Of a stretch of DNA of 64,000 bases, positions 8,433 through 19,682 are shown in pieces. The stretch comes from Stenotrophomonas maltophilia (GTDB taxonomy: Bacteria; Pseudomonadota; Gammaproteobacteria; Xanthomonadales; Xanthomonadaceae), in assembly GCF_002205165.1 (NCBI RefSeq), contig NZ_NIVS01000022.1:91129-155128 (forward strand). The letters are read 5' to 3'. The translations under genes were made by a program, and so were the position numbers. Position 1 is the stretch's first letter; each line of letters opens with the position of its first letter. Below the pieces are notes generated by a model, which worked only from the letters and a program-made list of their open reading frames with translations, did not search any database and had not been told where the DNA came from.

Positions 8433-9260
8433 ATGCGCCTCTCTGGCCAATTCAACGCGCTCAGCTTCGATGGTGATGTGGCGCCCGGACCGTATCCCCC
8501 TCAGGGGTTCGTGTCGATCGCGGAAGGCGCGCTCGGCAATGGCGATTGTTTCGGGCTGTATTGGCCGTTGGGGCGCGAGGGAGACGCGCCCTTCGTCTGC
8601 GAGATGTTCCATGACGAATGGCGTATGGAACTGCGCCATTCCTCGGTGCAGGTGTTCTCGCGCTGGCTGGAGCTGAACGAAGGCGAGTATGGCGAGCATG
8701 AGGTCGAAGATCCCGGTTCGCCCTCCGAGCGGTTGGAGCAGGCGCGTGCGCAGGTGCTGGCAGCGGAGGTCGAGCAGGCCATTGAGCTGCTGCGCGCAGC
8801 CTGCACCGCGTTCCCGGAGCTTCAGCAGGGCTGGGCGCTGCTGGCAAGCCAGTATATGCGGCAGGGGCAGCGCGATGCGGCGATCGATGCGGCACGTTCG
8901 GCGGTGCTGGCCAACTGGGCGTTTGGCATTCCCGAGGCGGGCGTGCTGCGCATCTTGCGCGCTGCCCCGGCCAGCACTGACCCGGTGATCGCGATGGTGC
9001 AGCGGATGGGCTTCGCGTTTGGCGGCGCCAAGACCAATCCGGATTACGCGCTGATGCGGGCCTGCATCGATGAATGCTGGGCTGCCGGTGACACCCTGAC
9101 GGCGCTGCGACTGTCGCAGAACCGCTGCTACGTGCTTGCTGGCGAAACGGTCTCTTTTCAGGAACGCGAAGGGTTCATGCTGTCGCGCTGGCAAGCGGAC
9201 TTCGCCGGGCAGTGCCAAGCTGTCCTCAACGACGACCGCAGGGGTTTCAGACAAGACTGA
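8433..9260 (+). CDS. Hypothetical protein with TPR-like helical region
   Basis: 275 residues with no signal peptide. Residues 95-160 read as paired helices of TPR type (ELLRAACTAFPELQQGWALL, then GQRDAAIDAARSAVLANW). The acidic, Trp-rich N-terminal part (GDCFGLYWPLG, EMFHDEWRMEL) is not recognised; a SUKH/SMI1-like fold is possible but unproven. Codon bias matches its neighbours. It ends just before a bidirectional terminator. Confidence 0.65.
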   Translation: MRLSGQFNALSFDGDVAPGPYPPQGFVSIAEGALGNGDCFGLYWPLGREGDAPFVCEMFHDEWRMELRHSSVQVFSRWLELNEGEYGEHEVEDPGSPSERLEQARAQVLAAEVEQAIELLRAACTAFPELQQGWALLASQYMRQGQRDAAIDAARSAVLANWAFGIPEAGVLRILRAAPASTDPVIAMVQRMGFAFGGAKTNPDYALMRACIDECWAAGDTLTALRLSQNRCYVLAGETVSFQEREGFMLSRWQADFAGQCQAVLNDDRRGFRQD

Positions 9261-9274
9261 AGGGCATCGCGCCA

Positions 9275-9306
9275 CAAAAAAACGGGCGCCTTTCGGCGCC
9301 CGTTTC
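9275..9306. terminator. Bidirectional intrinsic terminator
   Basis: Perfect 11-bp stem AAACGGGCGCC/GGCGCCCGTTT with a TTTC loop. The minus strand continues into a long T run, fitting termination of ahcY; the plus strand serves the convergent gene ending at 9260. Confidence 0.9.
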
Positions 9307-9335
9307 ATCTCAACGCAACGGGACCGGCACGCCGA

Positions 9336-10781
<1,446 letters not shown>

Positions 10782-10800
10782 TCAAAGCTCCGGTGTAATG

Positions 10801-10816
10801 ACGAGTCGATACTCGT
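10801..10816 (-). promoter_or_regulatory. Hairpin between SAH riboswitch and ahcY start
   Basis: Perfect inverted repeat ACGAGT-4 nt-ACTCGT, a few bases downstream of the aptamer and about ten bases upstream of the ahcY Shine-Dalgarno. It may be part of the expression platform, but no clear alternative pairing with the aptamer was worked out. Confidence 0.5.
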
Positions 10817-10821
10817 GTTCG

Positions 10822-10906
10822 CCGGGCGCCGTTGGAACCAATCCTGGCCACCGAGCCTGGCCGCCCCCGGACAAGGTCCGGAACGGTCGCAGCGCCCCTC
10901 GGTGGA
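10822..10906 (-). promoter_or_regulatory. SAH riboswitch controlling ahcY
   Basis: The minus-strand leader matches the SAH aptamer. P1 is CCACCGAG (10899-10906) with CTCGGTGG (10848-10855). The conserved core GGCGCTGCGAC follows P1 and pairs, as GGGCGC (10892-10897) with GCGCCC (10824-10829), to form the pseudoknot. P2 is CCGGAC/GTCCGG with a 3-nt loop (10867-10881). The conserved CAGGCTCGG and AACGGCGCCC segments are both present. In characterised members SAH binding raises expression of ahcY, consistent with the gene here. Confidence 0.93.
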
Positions 10907-10915
10907 GGGTCGCCC

Positions 10916-10921
10916 ATTATA
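10916..10921 (-). promoter_or_regulatory. Likely ahcY promoter -10 box
   Basis: A perfect TATAAT on the minus strand, placed so that transcription would begin about at 10908, right at the 5' edge of the SAH aptamer. No good -35 box was seen at the right distance. Confidence 0.55.
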
Positions 10922-11032
10922 TCGCGGCCCGCTGCATTGGCATGAATCAGTACCCGCCCCCAACCATCGGCAGGGGGGCGATCGGCGCCCGGCTGTTAAG
11001 GTCGGGGGTTTGTATCCGCATAGGGACCGAAC

Positions 11033-13567
11033 ATGACACGCAACCACGGTGCACGCGCGCCACATTGGCGCCATACCTTGATCCTTGGGCTGGCCCTGCT
11101 GGCGGTGCCACCGTTGGCGCTGGCCGCGGCCCCGGCCGCGAAGACCACTGCGCCGACCGCAGTGGCTGCCAAGGGCGATCAGGGCGGCTACGAGCTGCCG
11201 TCGCCGGCCCTGCAGGCCGTGGTCGACGCGCCGCGTGCGCCGACCCTGAGCCTGTCCCCGCGCCGTGACCTCGCCGCGCTGCTGCAGACCCCGCCGCTGC
11301 CGTCGATCAACGAGGTCGCCCAGCCCGAACTGAAGCTGGCCGGCCTGCGCATCAACCCGGCCACGCACTCGGCCAGCCGCTTCAGCTTCGCCGACAAGCT
11401 GTGGCTGATGAACGTGGCCGACGGCAAGGAGCGCCAGATCAGCGGGCTGCCGCAGCCGTTGTCGATCGCCACCTTTGCGTGGTCGCCGGACCAGAAGTAC
11501 ATCGCCTTCAACCAGGTGCACGCCGCCACCGGCACCAATGAACTGTGGATCGTCGATGTCGACGCCGGTTCGGCGCGGCGCCTCGTCGGTGATCTGAACA
11601 CGGTGATGGGCGATGGCTACAGCTGGCAGCCGGACAGCCGGGGCCTGCTGGTGATGCAGCAGCTCAAGGGACGAGGGCCGGCACCGTCCGCCGGCGGCAT
11701 CCCGACCGGTCCGGCCATCCAGCAGACCGAGGCCGATGCCGGCGTCCGCACCATCCGCACCTACCAGGACATGCTCAAGAACGAGGCCGATGCACGCCTG
11801 TTCGACTACTACGCCAGCGCGCAGCCGGCCAAGGTCGCGCTCAACGGCGTCACCACGCCACTGTCCACCGGCGGCGTTTACTGGGATGTCACACTTTCAC
11901 CCGATGGCCGTTACCTGCTCAGCGAGCGGGTGGTGCGTCCGTACTCCTATCTGGTGCCAGCCAGCGCATTCGCGCGTCGCATCGAAGTGCTCTCCGCCGT
12001 GGATGGCACGCTCGAGCACACCGTGGCCAACCTGCCGTTGAAGGAAGGCCTGCCGACCGGCAACGACGCGGTGGCCACCGGCGTGCGCCGGATCGACTGG
12101 CGCGCCGATGCTCCGGCGACCCTGGTCTGGGCCGAAGCGCAGGACGGCGGCGACCCGAACCGCGAGGCCAAGGTGCGCGATGCCGTGCTGATGCAGGCCG
12201 CCCCCTTCGACAAGCCGCCGGTGACCCTGGCGCAACTGGGCAGCCGCTATGCCGGTATCCAGTGGGGCCGTGGCGACCTGGCACTGCTCAACGAATCGTG
12301 GTGGAAGAATCGTGAGGTCAAGCAGTGGCGGATCGCGCCCGACCAGCCGGAGAAGGCGGCCGAGCTGCTGTCCGCACGTTCCTCGCAGGACCGTTACAAC
12401 GACCCCGGCCGCCCGGGGCTGGTGCGCGACGTCAACGGGCGCTCACGTCTGCAGGTGAGTGCCGATGGCCGCAGCATCTTCCTGTACGGCCTCGGTGCCT
12501 CGCCGGAGGGCGACCGTCCGTTCGTGGATCGTCTTGATCTGGACAGCAAGCAGACCACGCGCCTGTTCCACTCGCAAGCCCCGTCGTACGCCGCGCCGGT
12601 GGCACTGCTCGACCAGGAAGGCAGCTCGCTGCTGTTGACCCGTGAATCGCCCGACGAGCCGGCCAACTTCTACGTGCAGTCGCTGACCGATGCCACGGCT
12701 GCACCGAAGGCGCTGACCCACTTCCAGCACCCGCTGCCGCAGCTGCGTGGGGTGAGCAAGGAGCAGATCCGCTACAAGCGCAACGACGGTGTCGACCTGA
12801 CCGCCACGCTCATGCTGCCGCCGGGCTACAACGCGAAGAAGGACGGCCCGTTGCCGCTGCTGATGTGGGCCTACCCGGGCGAGTTCAAGACCGCCGAAGC
12901 CGCCAGCCAGGTCACCGATTCGCCGTACCGCTTCAACGCAATCAGCTACTGGGGCCCGCAGGCATTCCTGGCCAAGGGCTACGCGGTGCTGGTCAGCCCG
13001 TCGATGCCGATCATCGGCGAGGGCGACAAGGAACCGAACGACACCTACTTGCCGCAGCTGATCGCCAATGCCGAGGCGGCGGTGAATGAAGTGGTGCGGC
13101 GTGGGGTGACCGACCGTGAGCACATCGCGATCGGTGGTCACTCCTACGGTGCGTTCATGACCGCCAACCTGCTCGCACATACCCGCCTGTTCAAGGCCGG
13201 CATCGCGCGCAGTGGTGCGTACAACCGTACGCTGACCCCGTTCGGCTTCCAGGCCGAAGAGCGCAACTACTGGCAGGCGCAGGACGTCTACCAGAAGATG
13301 TCGCCGTTCAACTACGCCGACAAGATCAAGGACCCGATCCTCTTCATCCACGGCGTGGACGACAACAACTCCGGCACGTTCCCGATCCAGAGCGAGCGCA
13401 TGTTCGCCGCGGTGAAGGGGCTGGGCGGTACTTCGCGGCTGGTGATGCTGCCCAACGAATCGCATGCCTACCGCGCGCGCGAATCGATCATGACCATGCT
13501 GGCCGAGAGCGAGCGTTGGCTGGAGCAGACCGTGGGCGAGGGGAAGCCGGTCAAGAAGACGCGCTGA
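11033..13567 (+). CDS. Secreted S9-family serine peptidase (prolyl oligopeptidase fold)
   Basis: 844 residues with a signal peptide (about residues 1-32), so exported. The middle (residues 100-560) has the repeated WSPD/SPDGRY pattern of a beta-propeller, and the C-terminal third is an alpha/beta-hydrolase domain. The catalytic triad can be placed: Ser704 in GGHSYGAF, Asp776 in GVDDNNSG, and His811 in NESHAYRARE. The GYNAKKDGPLPLLMWAYPGE stretch and the triad context resemble the glutamyl endopeptidase (S9D) group; that specificity is an inference. It is divergent from ahcY and alone in its unit. Confidence 0.88.
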   Translation: MTRNHGARAPHWRHTLILGLALLAVPPLALAAAPAAKTTAPTAVAAKGDQGGYELPSPALQAVVDAPRAPTLSLSPRRDLAALLQTPPLPSINEVAQPELKLAGLRINPATHSASRFSFADKLWLMNVADGKERQISGLPQPLSIATFAWSPDQKYIAFNQVHAATGTNELWIVDVDAGSARRLVGDLNTVMGDGYSWQPDSRGLLVMQQLKGRGPAPSAGGIPTGPAIQQTEADAGVRTIRTYQDMLKNEADARLFDYYASAQPAKVALNGVTTPLSTGGVYWDVTLSPDGRYLLSERVVRPYSYLVPASAFARRIEVLSAVDGTLEHTVANLPLKEGLPTGNDAVATGVRRIDWRADAPATLVWAEAQDGGDPNREAKVRDAVLMQAAPFDKPPVTLAQLGSRYAGIQWGRGDLALLNESWWKNREVKQWRIAPDQPEKAAELLSARSSQDRYNDPGRPGLVRDVNGRSRLQVSADGRSIFLYGLGASPEGDRPFVDRLDLDSKQTTRLFHSQAPSYAAPVALLDQEGSSLLLTRESPDEPANFYVQSLTDATAAPKALTHFQHPLPQLRGVSKEQIRYKRNDGVDLTATLMLPPGYNAKKDGPLPLLMWAYPGEFKTAEAASQVTDSPYRFNAISYWGPQAFLAKGYAVLVSPSMPIIGEGDKEPNDTYLPQLIANAEAAVNEVVRRGVTDREHIAIGGHSYGAFMTANLLAHTRLFKAGIARSGAYNRTLTPFGFQAEERNYWQAQDVYQKMSPFNYADKIKDPILFIHGVDDNNSGTFPIQSERMFAAVKGLGGTSRLVMLPNESHAYRARESIMTMLAESERWLEQTVGEGKPVKKTR

Positions 13568-13626
13568 CCGGCCGTGGCCGCCACCCATCGCGATGGGGCC
13601 GGCCACCGTCTGCTCGGCATGCAGTC

Positions 13627-13650
13627 GTGCCGGCCGCTGGCCGGCGCTAC
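13627..13650 (-). repeat. GTAG REP (SMAG-type) palindrome
   Basis: On the minus strand: GTAG head followed by GCCGGCC-AGC-GGCCGGC. One of six such elements in the window. It lies between the S9 peptidase gene and ppc. Confidence 0.8.
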
Positions 13651-13737
13651 CAGATGTAACTATTTGCGCGACGCAGCAATGACCCCAATGTGGGGTAGGC
13701 TTGAGCGGATTCCGTTCCCGAGGCCAGTGCGTCGCAG

Positions 13738-16449
13738 ATGAACGAGTACCGAAGCAGCATCGTTTTTGCCACTCCCGATATTCCCCTGCGTGACGATGTA
13801 CGCCGACTCGGCGCACTGGTCGGCGACCTGCTCGCCGAGCAGGTCTCCACGCAGTTTTTCGATGATGTGGAACAGGTGCGTACGCGCGCCATCGCCCGCC
13901 GCGAAAGCGACGCTCCCCTGTCCGATCTCAACGATGCGCTGACCGGCCTGCCGCCGGCGCGCGCCGAAGCGATGGTGCGTGCGTTCAGTACCTATTTCCA
14001 GGTGGTGAACATCGCCGAGCGCGTGCACCGCATCCGCCGCCGCCGCGACTACCAGCGTGCCGGTACCGCCACGCCGCAGCCCGATGGCCTGCAGGACGCA
14101 CTGGTCAATCTCAAAGCGCAGGGCGTCACCCTGGACGAGCTTGCCGAGTGGCTGCCGCGGATCGACATCGAGCCGGTGTTCACTGCGCACCCGACCGAAG
14201 CGGTGCGCCGCGCGCTGCTGGAAAAAGAGCAGTTGATGGTGGCCAGCCTGGTCGACAACCTCGACGGCCAGCGCACCCCGGGCGAAGCGGCCGCCGATGC
14301 CGCGCGGTTTCGCATGGCCCTGACCGCCTCGTGGCAGACCACCGATTCCTCGCCCGTGCGCCCGACCGTGGAAGACGAGCGCGAGCATGTCGGCTTCTAT
14401 CTGGTGCAGGTGCTGTACCGGGTGATTCCAGTGCTGTACGAATCGCTGCAGCAGGCACTGCTGGATACCTATGGCCAGGAACTGCCGCTGCCGCGCCTGC
14501 TGCGCTTCGGTACCTGGGTAGGCGGCGACATGGACGGCAATCCGAACGTGGATGCCGGCACCATCCGCAACACCCTGGATGCGCAGCGCCAGGCCGTGCT
14601 CGGCCGCTACCAGAAAGACCTGCTGCAGCTGGCCAGCCTGCTCAGCCAGTCCACCGAACGGGTGGCGGTCAGCGATGAACTGCAGGCACGCGTGGAGCAT
14701 TACAAGGTCCTGTTGCCCAAGGTCACCTCGCGGCCGCGTCATGCCGACATGCCGTACCGCCTGCTCAACGACCGCATGCGCGCGCGCGTGCAGGCGACGA
14801 TGGAGGATGCGGAAGGCGCCTATGCGTCGCCGCAGGAACTGACCGACGACATCGAACTGATCCTGCGCAGCCTGCACGAGAACAAGGGCGACCATGCCGG
14901 CGGCTTCGCGGTGCGTCGCCTGCTGTGGCGGGTGCGCACCTTCGGCTTCCATCTGGCGCGCCTGGATGTACGTCAGGAATCGAGCGTGCATGGCCGCGCG
15001 CTGGCCAGCGTGCTGGATGGGCAGGAGGCCTGGGACGCCGCCGATGCGGTCACCCGCGCCGCGCGCCTTGCCCCGTTCGCCAGTGGCGAGCAGGCACTGC
15101 CCGCGAGCAACGAAGCCGGTGGCGAGCGTCTGGACGCGGTGTTCGCGGCGCTGGCCGATGCCCATCACCGGCATGGGGCCGATGCACTGGGCAGCTACAT
15201 CATCTCGATGGCGCACGACCGCAGCGATGTGCTCGCCGTACTCGCGCTGGCGCGTCGCGGCGGCCTGGTGGATGACGCCGGCGCGGTGCCGCTCGACATC
15301 GCCCCGTTGTTCGAAACGGTGGACGATCTCAAGCGCGGGACCGACACCCTGCGCGATCTGCTGGCCGACCCCGTGTACCGCACCCACCTGGCCTCGCGCG
15401 GCGATGTGCAGATGGTGATGCTCGGTTATTCGGACAGCGGCAAGGACGGGGGTATCGCAGCGTCGCGCTGGGGCCTTCAGCGCGCCCAGGTGGAGCTGTT
15501 GGAGGTCGCTGCCGAGAACGACATCCGCCTGACGTTCTTCCACGGCCGTGGCGGCTCGATCAGCCGCGGTGGCGGCAAGACCACGCACGCCGTGGATGCC
15601 TCTCCGCGTGGCAGCATCGACGGCCGGCTGCGCGTGACCGAGCAGGGCGAAGTGATCCATCGCAAGTACGGCATCCGTGCGCTGGCGCTGCGCTCGCTGG
15701 AGCAGTCCACCGGTGCGGTGCTGCGCTCCAGCCTGCGCCCGCGCGCCGCGGAACCGCGCGAGGAACAGTGGCGTCCGGTCATGGACCTGATCGCGCAGAA
15801 GAGTGCCGATGCCTACCGCGCCTTCGTCGGCCAGAAAGACTTCATGCAGTACTTCCGCCTGGCCACGCCGATCGACGTGATCGAGCGGATGACGCTGGGC
15901 TCACGCCCCTCGCGCCGGTTGGGCGAAGATGCGGCGCTGACCAATCTGCGCGCGATTCCGTGGGTGTTCGCCTGGAGCCAGGCGCGGGCCGTGATTCCGG
16001 GCTGGTATGGCGTCGGTAGCGGCCTGCAGGCGGCGATCGACGCCGGCCACGAGGGCCTCCTGAAAGAGATGGCGCGCGACTGGCCGTTCTTCAGCACCTT
16101 CCTGGACGACATCGCGATGGTGCTGTCCAAGGGCGACCTGACCATCGCCGAGCAGTTCTCGCAGCTGTCCGGTGCGTTGCATGGCCGCTTCTTCCCGCAG
16201 ATCCAGGGCGAGCTTGAGCTCACCTCACAGTGGATCCTGGCACTCACCGGCCAGGACGCACTGCTGCAGCACGACCAGCGCCTGGCGCTGTCGATCCGCC
16301 TGCGCAACCCCTACATCGATCCGATCAGCGTGCTGCAGGTGGACCTGCTGCGCCGCTGGCGGGAGAGCGGGGGCGACGACGACGATGTGCTGCGCGCGCT
16401 GGTGGCGTGCGTGAACGGTGTTTCGCAGGGTGTACAGAACACCGGGTAG
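13738..16449 (+). CDS. ppc: Phosphoenolpyruvate carboxylase
   Basis: 903 residues, usual length. It adds bicarbonate to phosphoenolpyruvate to make oxaloacetate, refilling the TCA cycle. Active-site motifs are intact: VFTAHPTEA with His151, [10 protein letters not shown] with Lys569, and [13 protein letters not shown]. The C-terminus ends NTG, where PEPC carries a conserved terminal NTG. ATG 13738 has no strong Shine-Dalgarno but matches the family start. It stands alone, with REP elements on each side. Confidence 0.97.
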   Translation: MNEYRSSIVFATPDIPLRDDVRRLGALVGDLLAEQVSTQFFDDVEQVRTRAIARRESDAPLSDLNDALTGLPPARAEAMVRAFSTYFQVVNIAERVHRIRRRRDYQRAGTATPQPDGLQDALVNLKAQGVTLDELAEWLPRIDIEPVFTAHPTEAVRRALLEKEQLMVASLVDNLDGQRTPGEAAADAARFRMALTASWQTTDSSPVRPTVEDEREHVGFYLVQVLYRVIPVLYESLQQALLDTYGQELPLPRLLRFGTWVGGDMDGNPNVDAGTIRNTLDAQRQAVLGRYQKDLLQLASLLSQSTERVAVSDELQARVEHYKVLLPKVTSRPRHADMPYRLLNDRMRARVQATMEDAEGAYASPQELTDDIELILRSLHENKGDHAGGFAVRRLLWRVRTFGFHLARLDVRQESSVHGRALASVLDGQEAWDAADAVTRAARLAPFASGEQALPASNEAGGERLDAVFAALADAHHRHGADALGSYIISMAHDRSDVLAVLALARRGGLVDDAGAVPLDIAPLFETVDDLKRGTDTLRDLLADPVYRTHLASRGDVQMVMLGYSDSGKDGGIAASRWGLQRAQVELLEVAAENDIRLTFFHGRGGSISRGGGKTTHAVDASPRGSIDGRLRVTEQGEVIHRKYGIRALALRSLEQSTGAVLRSSLRPRAAEPREEQWRPVMDLIAQKSADAYRAFVGQKDFMQYFRLATPIDVIERMTLGSRPSRRLGEDAALTNLRAIPWVFAWSQARAVIPGWYGVGSGLQAAIDAGHEGLLKEMARDWPFFSTFLDDIAMVLSKGDLTIAEQFSQLSGALHGRFFPQIQGELELTSQWILALTGQDALLQHDQRLALSIRLRNPYIDPISVLQVDLLRRWRESGGDDDDVLRALVACVNGVSQGVQNTG

Positions 16450-16460
16450 GCCATGACGGG

Positions 16461-16483
16461 GTAGTGCCGGCCGCTGGCCGGCA
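16461..16483 (+). repeat. GTAG REP (SMAG-type) palindrome
   Basis: GTAG head followed by TGCCGGCC-GCT-GGCCGGCA, a perfect 8-bp stem, between ppc and the convergent thioesterase gene. Confidence 0.85.
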
Positions 16484-16490
16484 GCGCTTC

Positions 16491-17009
16491 TCAGACCCGC
16501 TCGACCAGATCACCCGGTGCAGGCGGGTTGGATGCCAGCAGCTCCAGGTGGCGCTGCTCCATCTCCTCGCGCAGCTGGCGGCGGATCAACGCGGCCGCAT
16601 GCCGGCGGCGTTCGTCGGCGGTTTCCAGTACCAGCGGCGGCACCGGGGTCGGCTTGCCCTCATCATCCACCGCGACCATGGTGAAGAAGCAGCTGTTGGC
16701 GTGGCGCACGCTACGCTTGAGGATGTCCTCGGCCACCACCTTGACCCCGATTTCCATCGAGGAGGTGCCGGTGTAGTTGACCGAGGCCAGGAAGGTGACC
16801 AGCTCGCCGACCGCGATCGGCTGGCGGAACATCACCTGGTCCACCGAGAGGGTGACCACGTAGCTGCCGGCATAGCGGCTGGCACACGCGTAGGCCACCT
16901 GGTCGAGCAGGCGCAGCACCGCACCGCCGTGCACCTTGCCGGAGAAGTTGGCCATGTCCGGCGACATCAGCACCGTCATGGAGAGCTGGTTGGATTTGAA
17001 TTCGGGCAT
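16491..17009 (-). CDS. Acyl-CoA thioesterase (hotdog fold, YciA/ACOT type)
   Basis: 172 residues from ATG 17009. The hotdog motif FSGKVHGGAVLRLLDQVAYA is typical of YciA and acyl-CoA thioesterases, which release free fatty acids from CoA; VVTLSVDQVMFRQPIAVGEL and EIGVKVVAEDI continue the family pattern. The C-terminal tail from about residue 130 is charged and helical. A longer frame reaches 17144 but runs through a REP element and is rejected. The gene lies downstream of metK, separated by two terminator-like hairpins. Confidence 0.88.
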   Translation of the reverse strand: MPEFKSNQLSMTVLMSPDMANFSGKVHGGAVLRLLDQVAYACASRYAGSYVVTLSVDQVMFRQPIAVGELVTFLASVNYTGTSSMEIGVKVVAEDILKRSVRHANSCFFTMVAVDDEGKPTPVPPLVLETADERRRHAAALIRRQLREEMEQRHLELLASNPPAPGDLVERV

Positions 17010-17039
17010 GGCGGGAGTGTAGCGCCGCTTGACCCATTG

Positions 17040-17062
17040 GTAGAGCCGACCGTTGGTCGGCT
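17040..17062 (+). repeat. GTAG REP palindrome, left member of an inverted pair
   Basis: GTAG head followed by AGCCGACC-GTT-GGTCGGCT. Faces the copy at 17164-17186. Confidence 0.85.
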
Positions 17063-17102
17063 TGTCGCGCGCGGCGAGACGGGCCAGGTACGGCAAAACG
17101 AC

Positions 17103-17126
17103 GACGGGCCGCTTTCGCGACCCGTC
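17103..17126 (-). terminator. Second copy of the metK terminator hairpin
   Basis: Ten-base-pair stem with one mismatch, loop TTTC (plus strand), and a GTTTT run on the minus strand. The 14-base core GGGCCGCTTTCGCG is the same as in the metK terminator at 17193-17215, so it is probably a duplicate carried between the two REP elements. Confidence 0.5.
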
Positions 17127-17163
17127 ATTTGTTTGGCCGATCATTGCCGCGCTGCGCGCGGCC

Positions 17164-17186
17164 AGCCGACCAACGGTCGGCTCTAC
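17164..17186 (-). repeat. GTAG REP palindrome, right member of an inverted pair
   Basis: On the minus strand: GTAG then AGCCGACC-GTT-GGTCGGCT, an exact inverted copy of the element at 17040-17062, 101 bases away. Confidence 0.85.
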
Positions 17187-17192
17187 CGGTAA

Positions 17193-17215
17193 GAAAAGGG
17201 CCGCTTTCGCGGCCC
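17193..17215 (-). terminator. metK intrinsic terminator
   Basis: Minus-strand stem GGGCCGC/GCGGCCC with loop GAAA followed by TTTTCTT, starting five bases after the metK stop codon. Confidence 0.8.
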
Positions 17216-17220
17216 ATTCC

Positions 17221-18432
17221 TTACTTCAACTTCGCATCCGCGCGCAGGGCGGCGGCGCGATCGGTCTTCTCCCAGGAGAAGGCGGTCGCATTGACCTGTT
17301 CGCCAGCACCGTTGGTGTAGCTGAACTCCTTGGCCTTGCGGCCGAAGTGGCCGTAGGCCGCGGTCTGCTGGTACATCGGGTGGATCAGGTCCAGCATCTG
17401 GATGATGCCGTACGGGCGCAGGTCGAAATGCTTGCGGATCAGCTTTTCGATCTTGTCATCGCTGATCTTGCCGGTGCCGAAGGTGGTGACCGAGATCGAG
17501 GTCGGCTCGGCCACGCCGATGGCGTAGGAGACCTGCACTTCGCAACGGTCGGCCAGACCGGCGGCAACGACGTTCTTGGCGACGTAACGGGCCGCGTAAG
17601 CCGCCGAACGGTCGACCTTGGACGGATCCTTGCCCGAGAACGCACCACCACCATGACGGGCCCAGCCGCCGTAGGTGTCGACGATGATCTTGCGGCCGGT
17701 CAGGCCGCAGTCGCCCACCGGGCCGCCGATCTCGAACTTGCCGGTCGGGTTGATGTGGAACTTGGTGCCCTTGTGCAGCCACTTGGCCGGCAGCACCGGC
17801 TTGATGATCTCTTCGCGGACGGCCTCGATCAGGTCCTTCTGCTTCACGCCCGGGGCGTGCTGGGTCGACAGCACCACCGCGTCGATGGCCGAGACGGCAC
17901 CGTTCTCATAGCGCAGGGTGACCTGGCTCTTGGCATCCGGGCGCAGCCAGGACAGCGGCGAGTTCTTCTTCTTGCGGATCTTGGCCTGCTGCTCGACCAG
18001 GCGGTGCGACAGGTGGATCGCGGCCGGCATGTAGCTGTCGGTCTCGTTGGTGGCATAGCCGAACATCAAGCCCTGGTCGCCAGCGCCCATTTCTTCGGGC
18101 TTCTTGCGGTCCACGCCCTGGGCAATGTGCGGCGACTGCTTGCCGATCAGGTTCAGCACGCCGCAGGTCGCGCCGTCGAAGCCGACGTCGGAGCTGTCGT
18201 AGCCGATGTCCAGGATCACCTTGCGGGTCAAGGCTTCCAGGTCGATCCAGGCGCTGGTGGTGATTTCACCGGCGACGATTGCCACGCCAGTCTTGACCAT
18301 GGTTTCGCAGGCCACGCGCGCACGCTTGTCCTGGGTCAGGATCGCGTCCAGCACCGCATCGGAGATCTGGTCGGCAATCTTGTCCGGATGGCCTTCGGAG
18401 ACCGATTCGGAGGTGAACAGGTAGCTGGACAT
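17221..18432 (-). CDS. metK: S-adenosylmethionine synthetase
   Basis: 403 residues. It makes S-adenosylmethionine from methionine and ATP. All three family signatures are visible: the N-terminal [15 protein letters not shown], the hexapeptide GAGDQG, and the P-loop-like [19 protein letters not shown] 18432 gives the standard N-terminus; the open frame to 18516 is unsupported. The palindrome at 18443-18466 lies 11 bases upstream and resembles that before metF. I looked for a SAM riboswitch in the leader and saw none. Confidence 0.98.
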   Translation of the reverse strand: MSSYLFTSESVSEGHPDKIADQISDAVLDAILTQDKRARVACETMVKTGVAIVAGEITTSAWIDLEALTRKVILDIGYDSSDVGFDGATCGVLNLIGKQSPHIAQGVDRKKPEEMGAGDQGLMFGYATNETDSYMPAAIHLSHRLVEQQAKIRKKKNSPLSWLRPDAKSQVTLRYENGAVSAIDAVVLSTQHAPGVKQKDLIEAVREEIIKPVLPAKWLHKGTKFHINPTGKFEIGGPVGDCGLTGRKIIVDTYGGWARHGGGAFSGKDPSKVDRSAAYAARYVAKNVVAAGLADRCEVQVSYAIGVAEPTSISVTTFGTGKISDDKIEKLIRKHFDLRPYGIIQMLDLIHPMYQQTAAYGHFGRKAKEFSYTNGAGEQVNATAFSWEKTDRAAALRADAKLK

Positions 18433-18442
18433 CAGGCGTAAT

Positions 18443-18466
18443 ATCCTTTGATTCGGATGGAAAGAT
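18443..18466. promoter_or_regulatory. Candidate operator upstream of metK
   Basis: Imperfect 24-bp palindrome; 16 of 24 positions are symmetric (ATCCTTTGAT at one end, ATGGAAAGAT at the other). It shares the ATCnnTTnAT half-site with the metF block. A possible -10 TATCAT lies about 10 bases upstream on the minus strand, so a bound protein would block early transcription. The rest of the 359-base gap to 18791 shows no recognisable feature. Confidence 0.45.
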
Positions 18467-18791
18467 GGGCGCGAATGATACACGGCAAGTCGCGCGCTTG
18501 CATTGTGCGCCAGCACGGGTTGCCCGTGGTTAAGCCCGCGTGCCCGTCGCAGGGCCCCATGTGACGGGATTGAGGCCCAGCGTCACCGCCCAGTGTTCCA
18601 CCAGCGTGACAACCGGACGCCCGCAGCGGCAACCCCCCGACAGGCACGCCAGCCGCACGCGCCCTCACGATGGGTGCGACGGGCATCCGGACCCCGCGCG
18701 CGTCATCGGCCCGTCGTCAAACCGCCATCGGGCTGTCGCCGGGGCCGTGCAGGCTTCGGCGCATCCGGCCGCCGGACCTGAGGAGCACGCC

Positions 18792-19634
18792 ATGCACGAA
18801 CTCGAGCAGCGCGACGCGCGGGAGGCCGCCACGCGGCCCGTGACGACCCTGGCGCCCCATCGGCGGGCGGTCTTCCTCTCCGATGTCCACCTGGGCTCGC
18901 GCCACTGCCACGCCGCTGAACTGGCCCGGTTCCTGGCCGAGCTGCGCTGCGAGCGCCTGTATCTGGTGGGCGACATCATCGACCTGTGGTGGATGGCGCA
19001 CCGCCGGGCCAGCTGGCGGCCGGCGCACAGCGAGGTGATCCAGGCCCTGCACGCGCTGCAGCGGGCCGGCACCGGGATCATCTACATTCCTGGCAACCAC
19101 GATGCTTCGCTGCGCAAGGTCTGCGGACTGATGCTGCCGGCCATGCAGGTCCGCCGGCGGGCGATCCACGTGACCGCCGACGGACGCCGGCTGCTGGTCG
19201 TCCATGGCGATGACTACGACGGCATCACCCATTTTGGCGGGCTGCAGGAGCAGTTCGGGGACTGGCTGTACTACCGCATCCTCACCGGCAACCGCCTGCT
19301 CAATGCCGCGCGGCGGCGGCTCGGCCAGCGCTACTGGTCGCTCTCCGAATTCCTCAAGAAGCGCAGCGGCGCGGCCGAGCGCTACATCGAACGCTTCGTC
19401 CAGGCCGGGCTCGAGGATGTGCGGCGGCGCGGTCTGGACGGGATCGTCTGCGGGCATATCCATCGCGCCGCGCTGGTCGAGCGCGACGGGTTGATCTATG
19501 CCAACGACGGCGACTGGGTGGAAAGCCTGACCGCGCTGGCCGAAGACCCGGATGGCAGCCTGCGGCTGCTCGATCACACCGGGCAGACCCTGGCGGCGCT
19601 GCCCGGCAACGCTGCACTGGCCAGAGCGGCCTGA
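18792..19634 (+). CDS. LpxH-like calcineurin-type metallophosphoesterase
   Basis: 280 residues; ATG 18792 is six bases after AGGAG. The metal-binding motifs of the superfamily are complete: FLSDVHLGSR (D31, H33), VGDIIDLW, GNHD, VVHGDDYD and VCGHIHRA. The order and spacing match UDP-2,3-diacylglucosamine pyrophosphatases (LpxH) and their paralogs. Xanthomonads usually have another lpxH, so this may be the paralogous group with a different substrate. Confidence 0.82.
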   Translation: MHELEQRDAREAATRPVTTLAPHRRAVFLSDVHLGSRHCHAAELARFLAELRCERLYLVGDIIDLWWMAHRRASWRPAHSEVIQALHALQRAGTGIIYIPGNHDASLRKVCGLMLPAMQVRRRAIHVTADGRRLLVVHGDDYDGITHFGGLQEQFGDWLYYRILTGNRLLNAARRRLGQRYWSLSEFLKKRSGAAERYIERFVQAGLEDVRRRGLDGIVCGHIHRAALVERDGLIYANDGDWVESLTALAEDPDGSLRLLDHTGQTLAALPGNAALARAA

Positions 19635-19682
19635 GCAGAACGGCGGGGGCGCAGGGCCAGGCCCGGCTGCTAGCATCGGCCG

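Noticed and set aside
13660..15660. Long antisense open frame (666 codons) over ppc; likewise antisense frames over ahcY (9348-11036) and surA/pdxA (49103-51424)
   Set aside because: High-GC shadow frames lying on well-supported genes; their translations are repetitive in Arg, Gly, Ala, Gln and His without motifs.
18433..18540. SAM riboswitch ahead of metK
   Set aside because: No conserved SAM-aptamer core was found; the palindrome explains the regulatory signal better.
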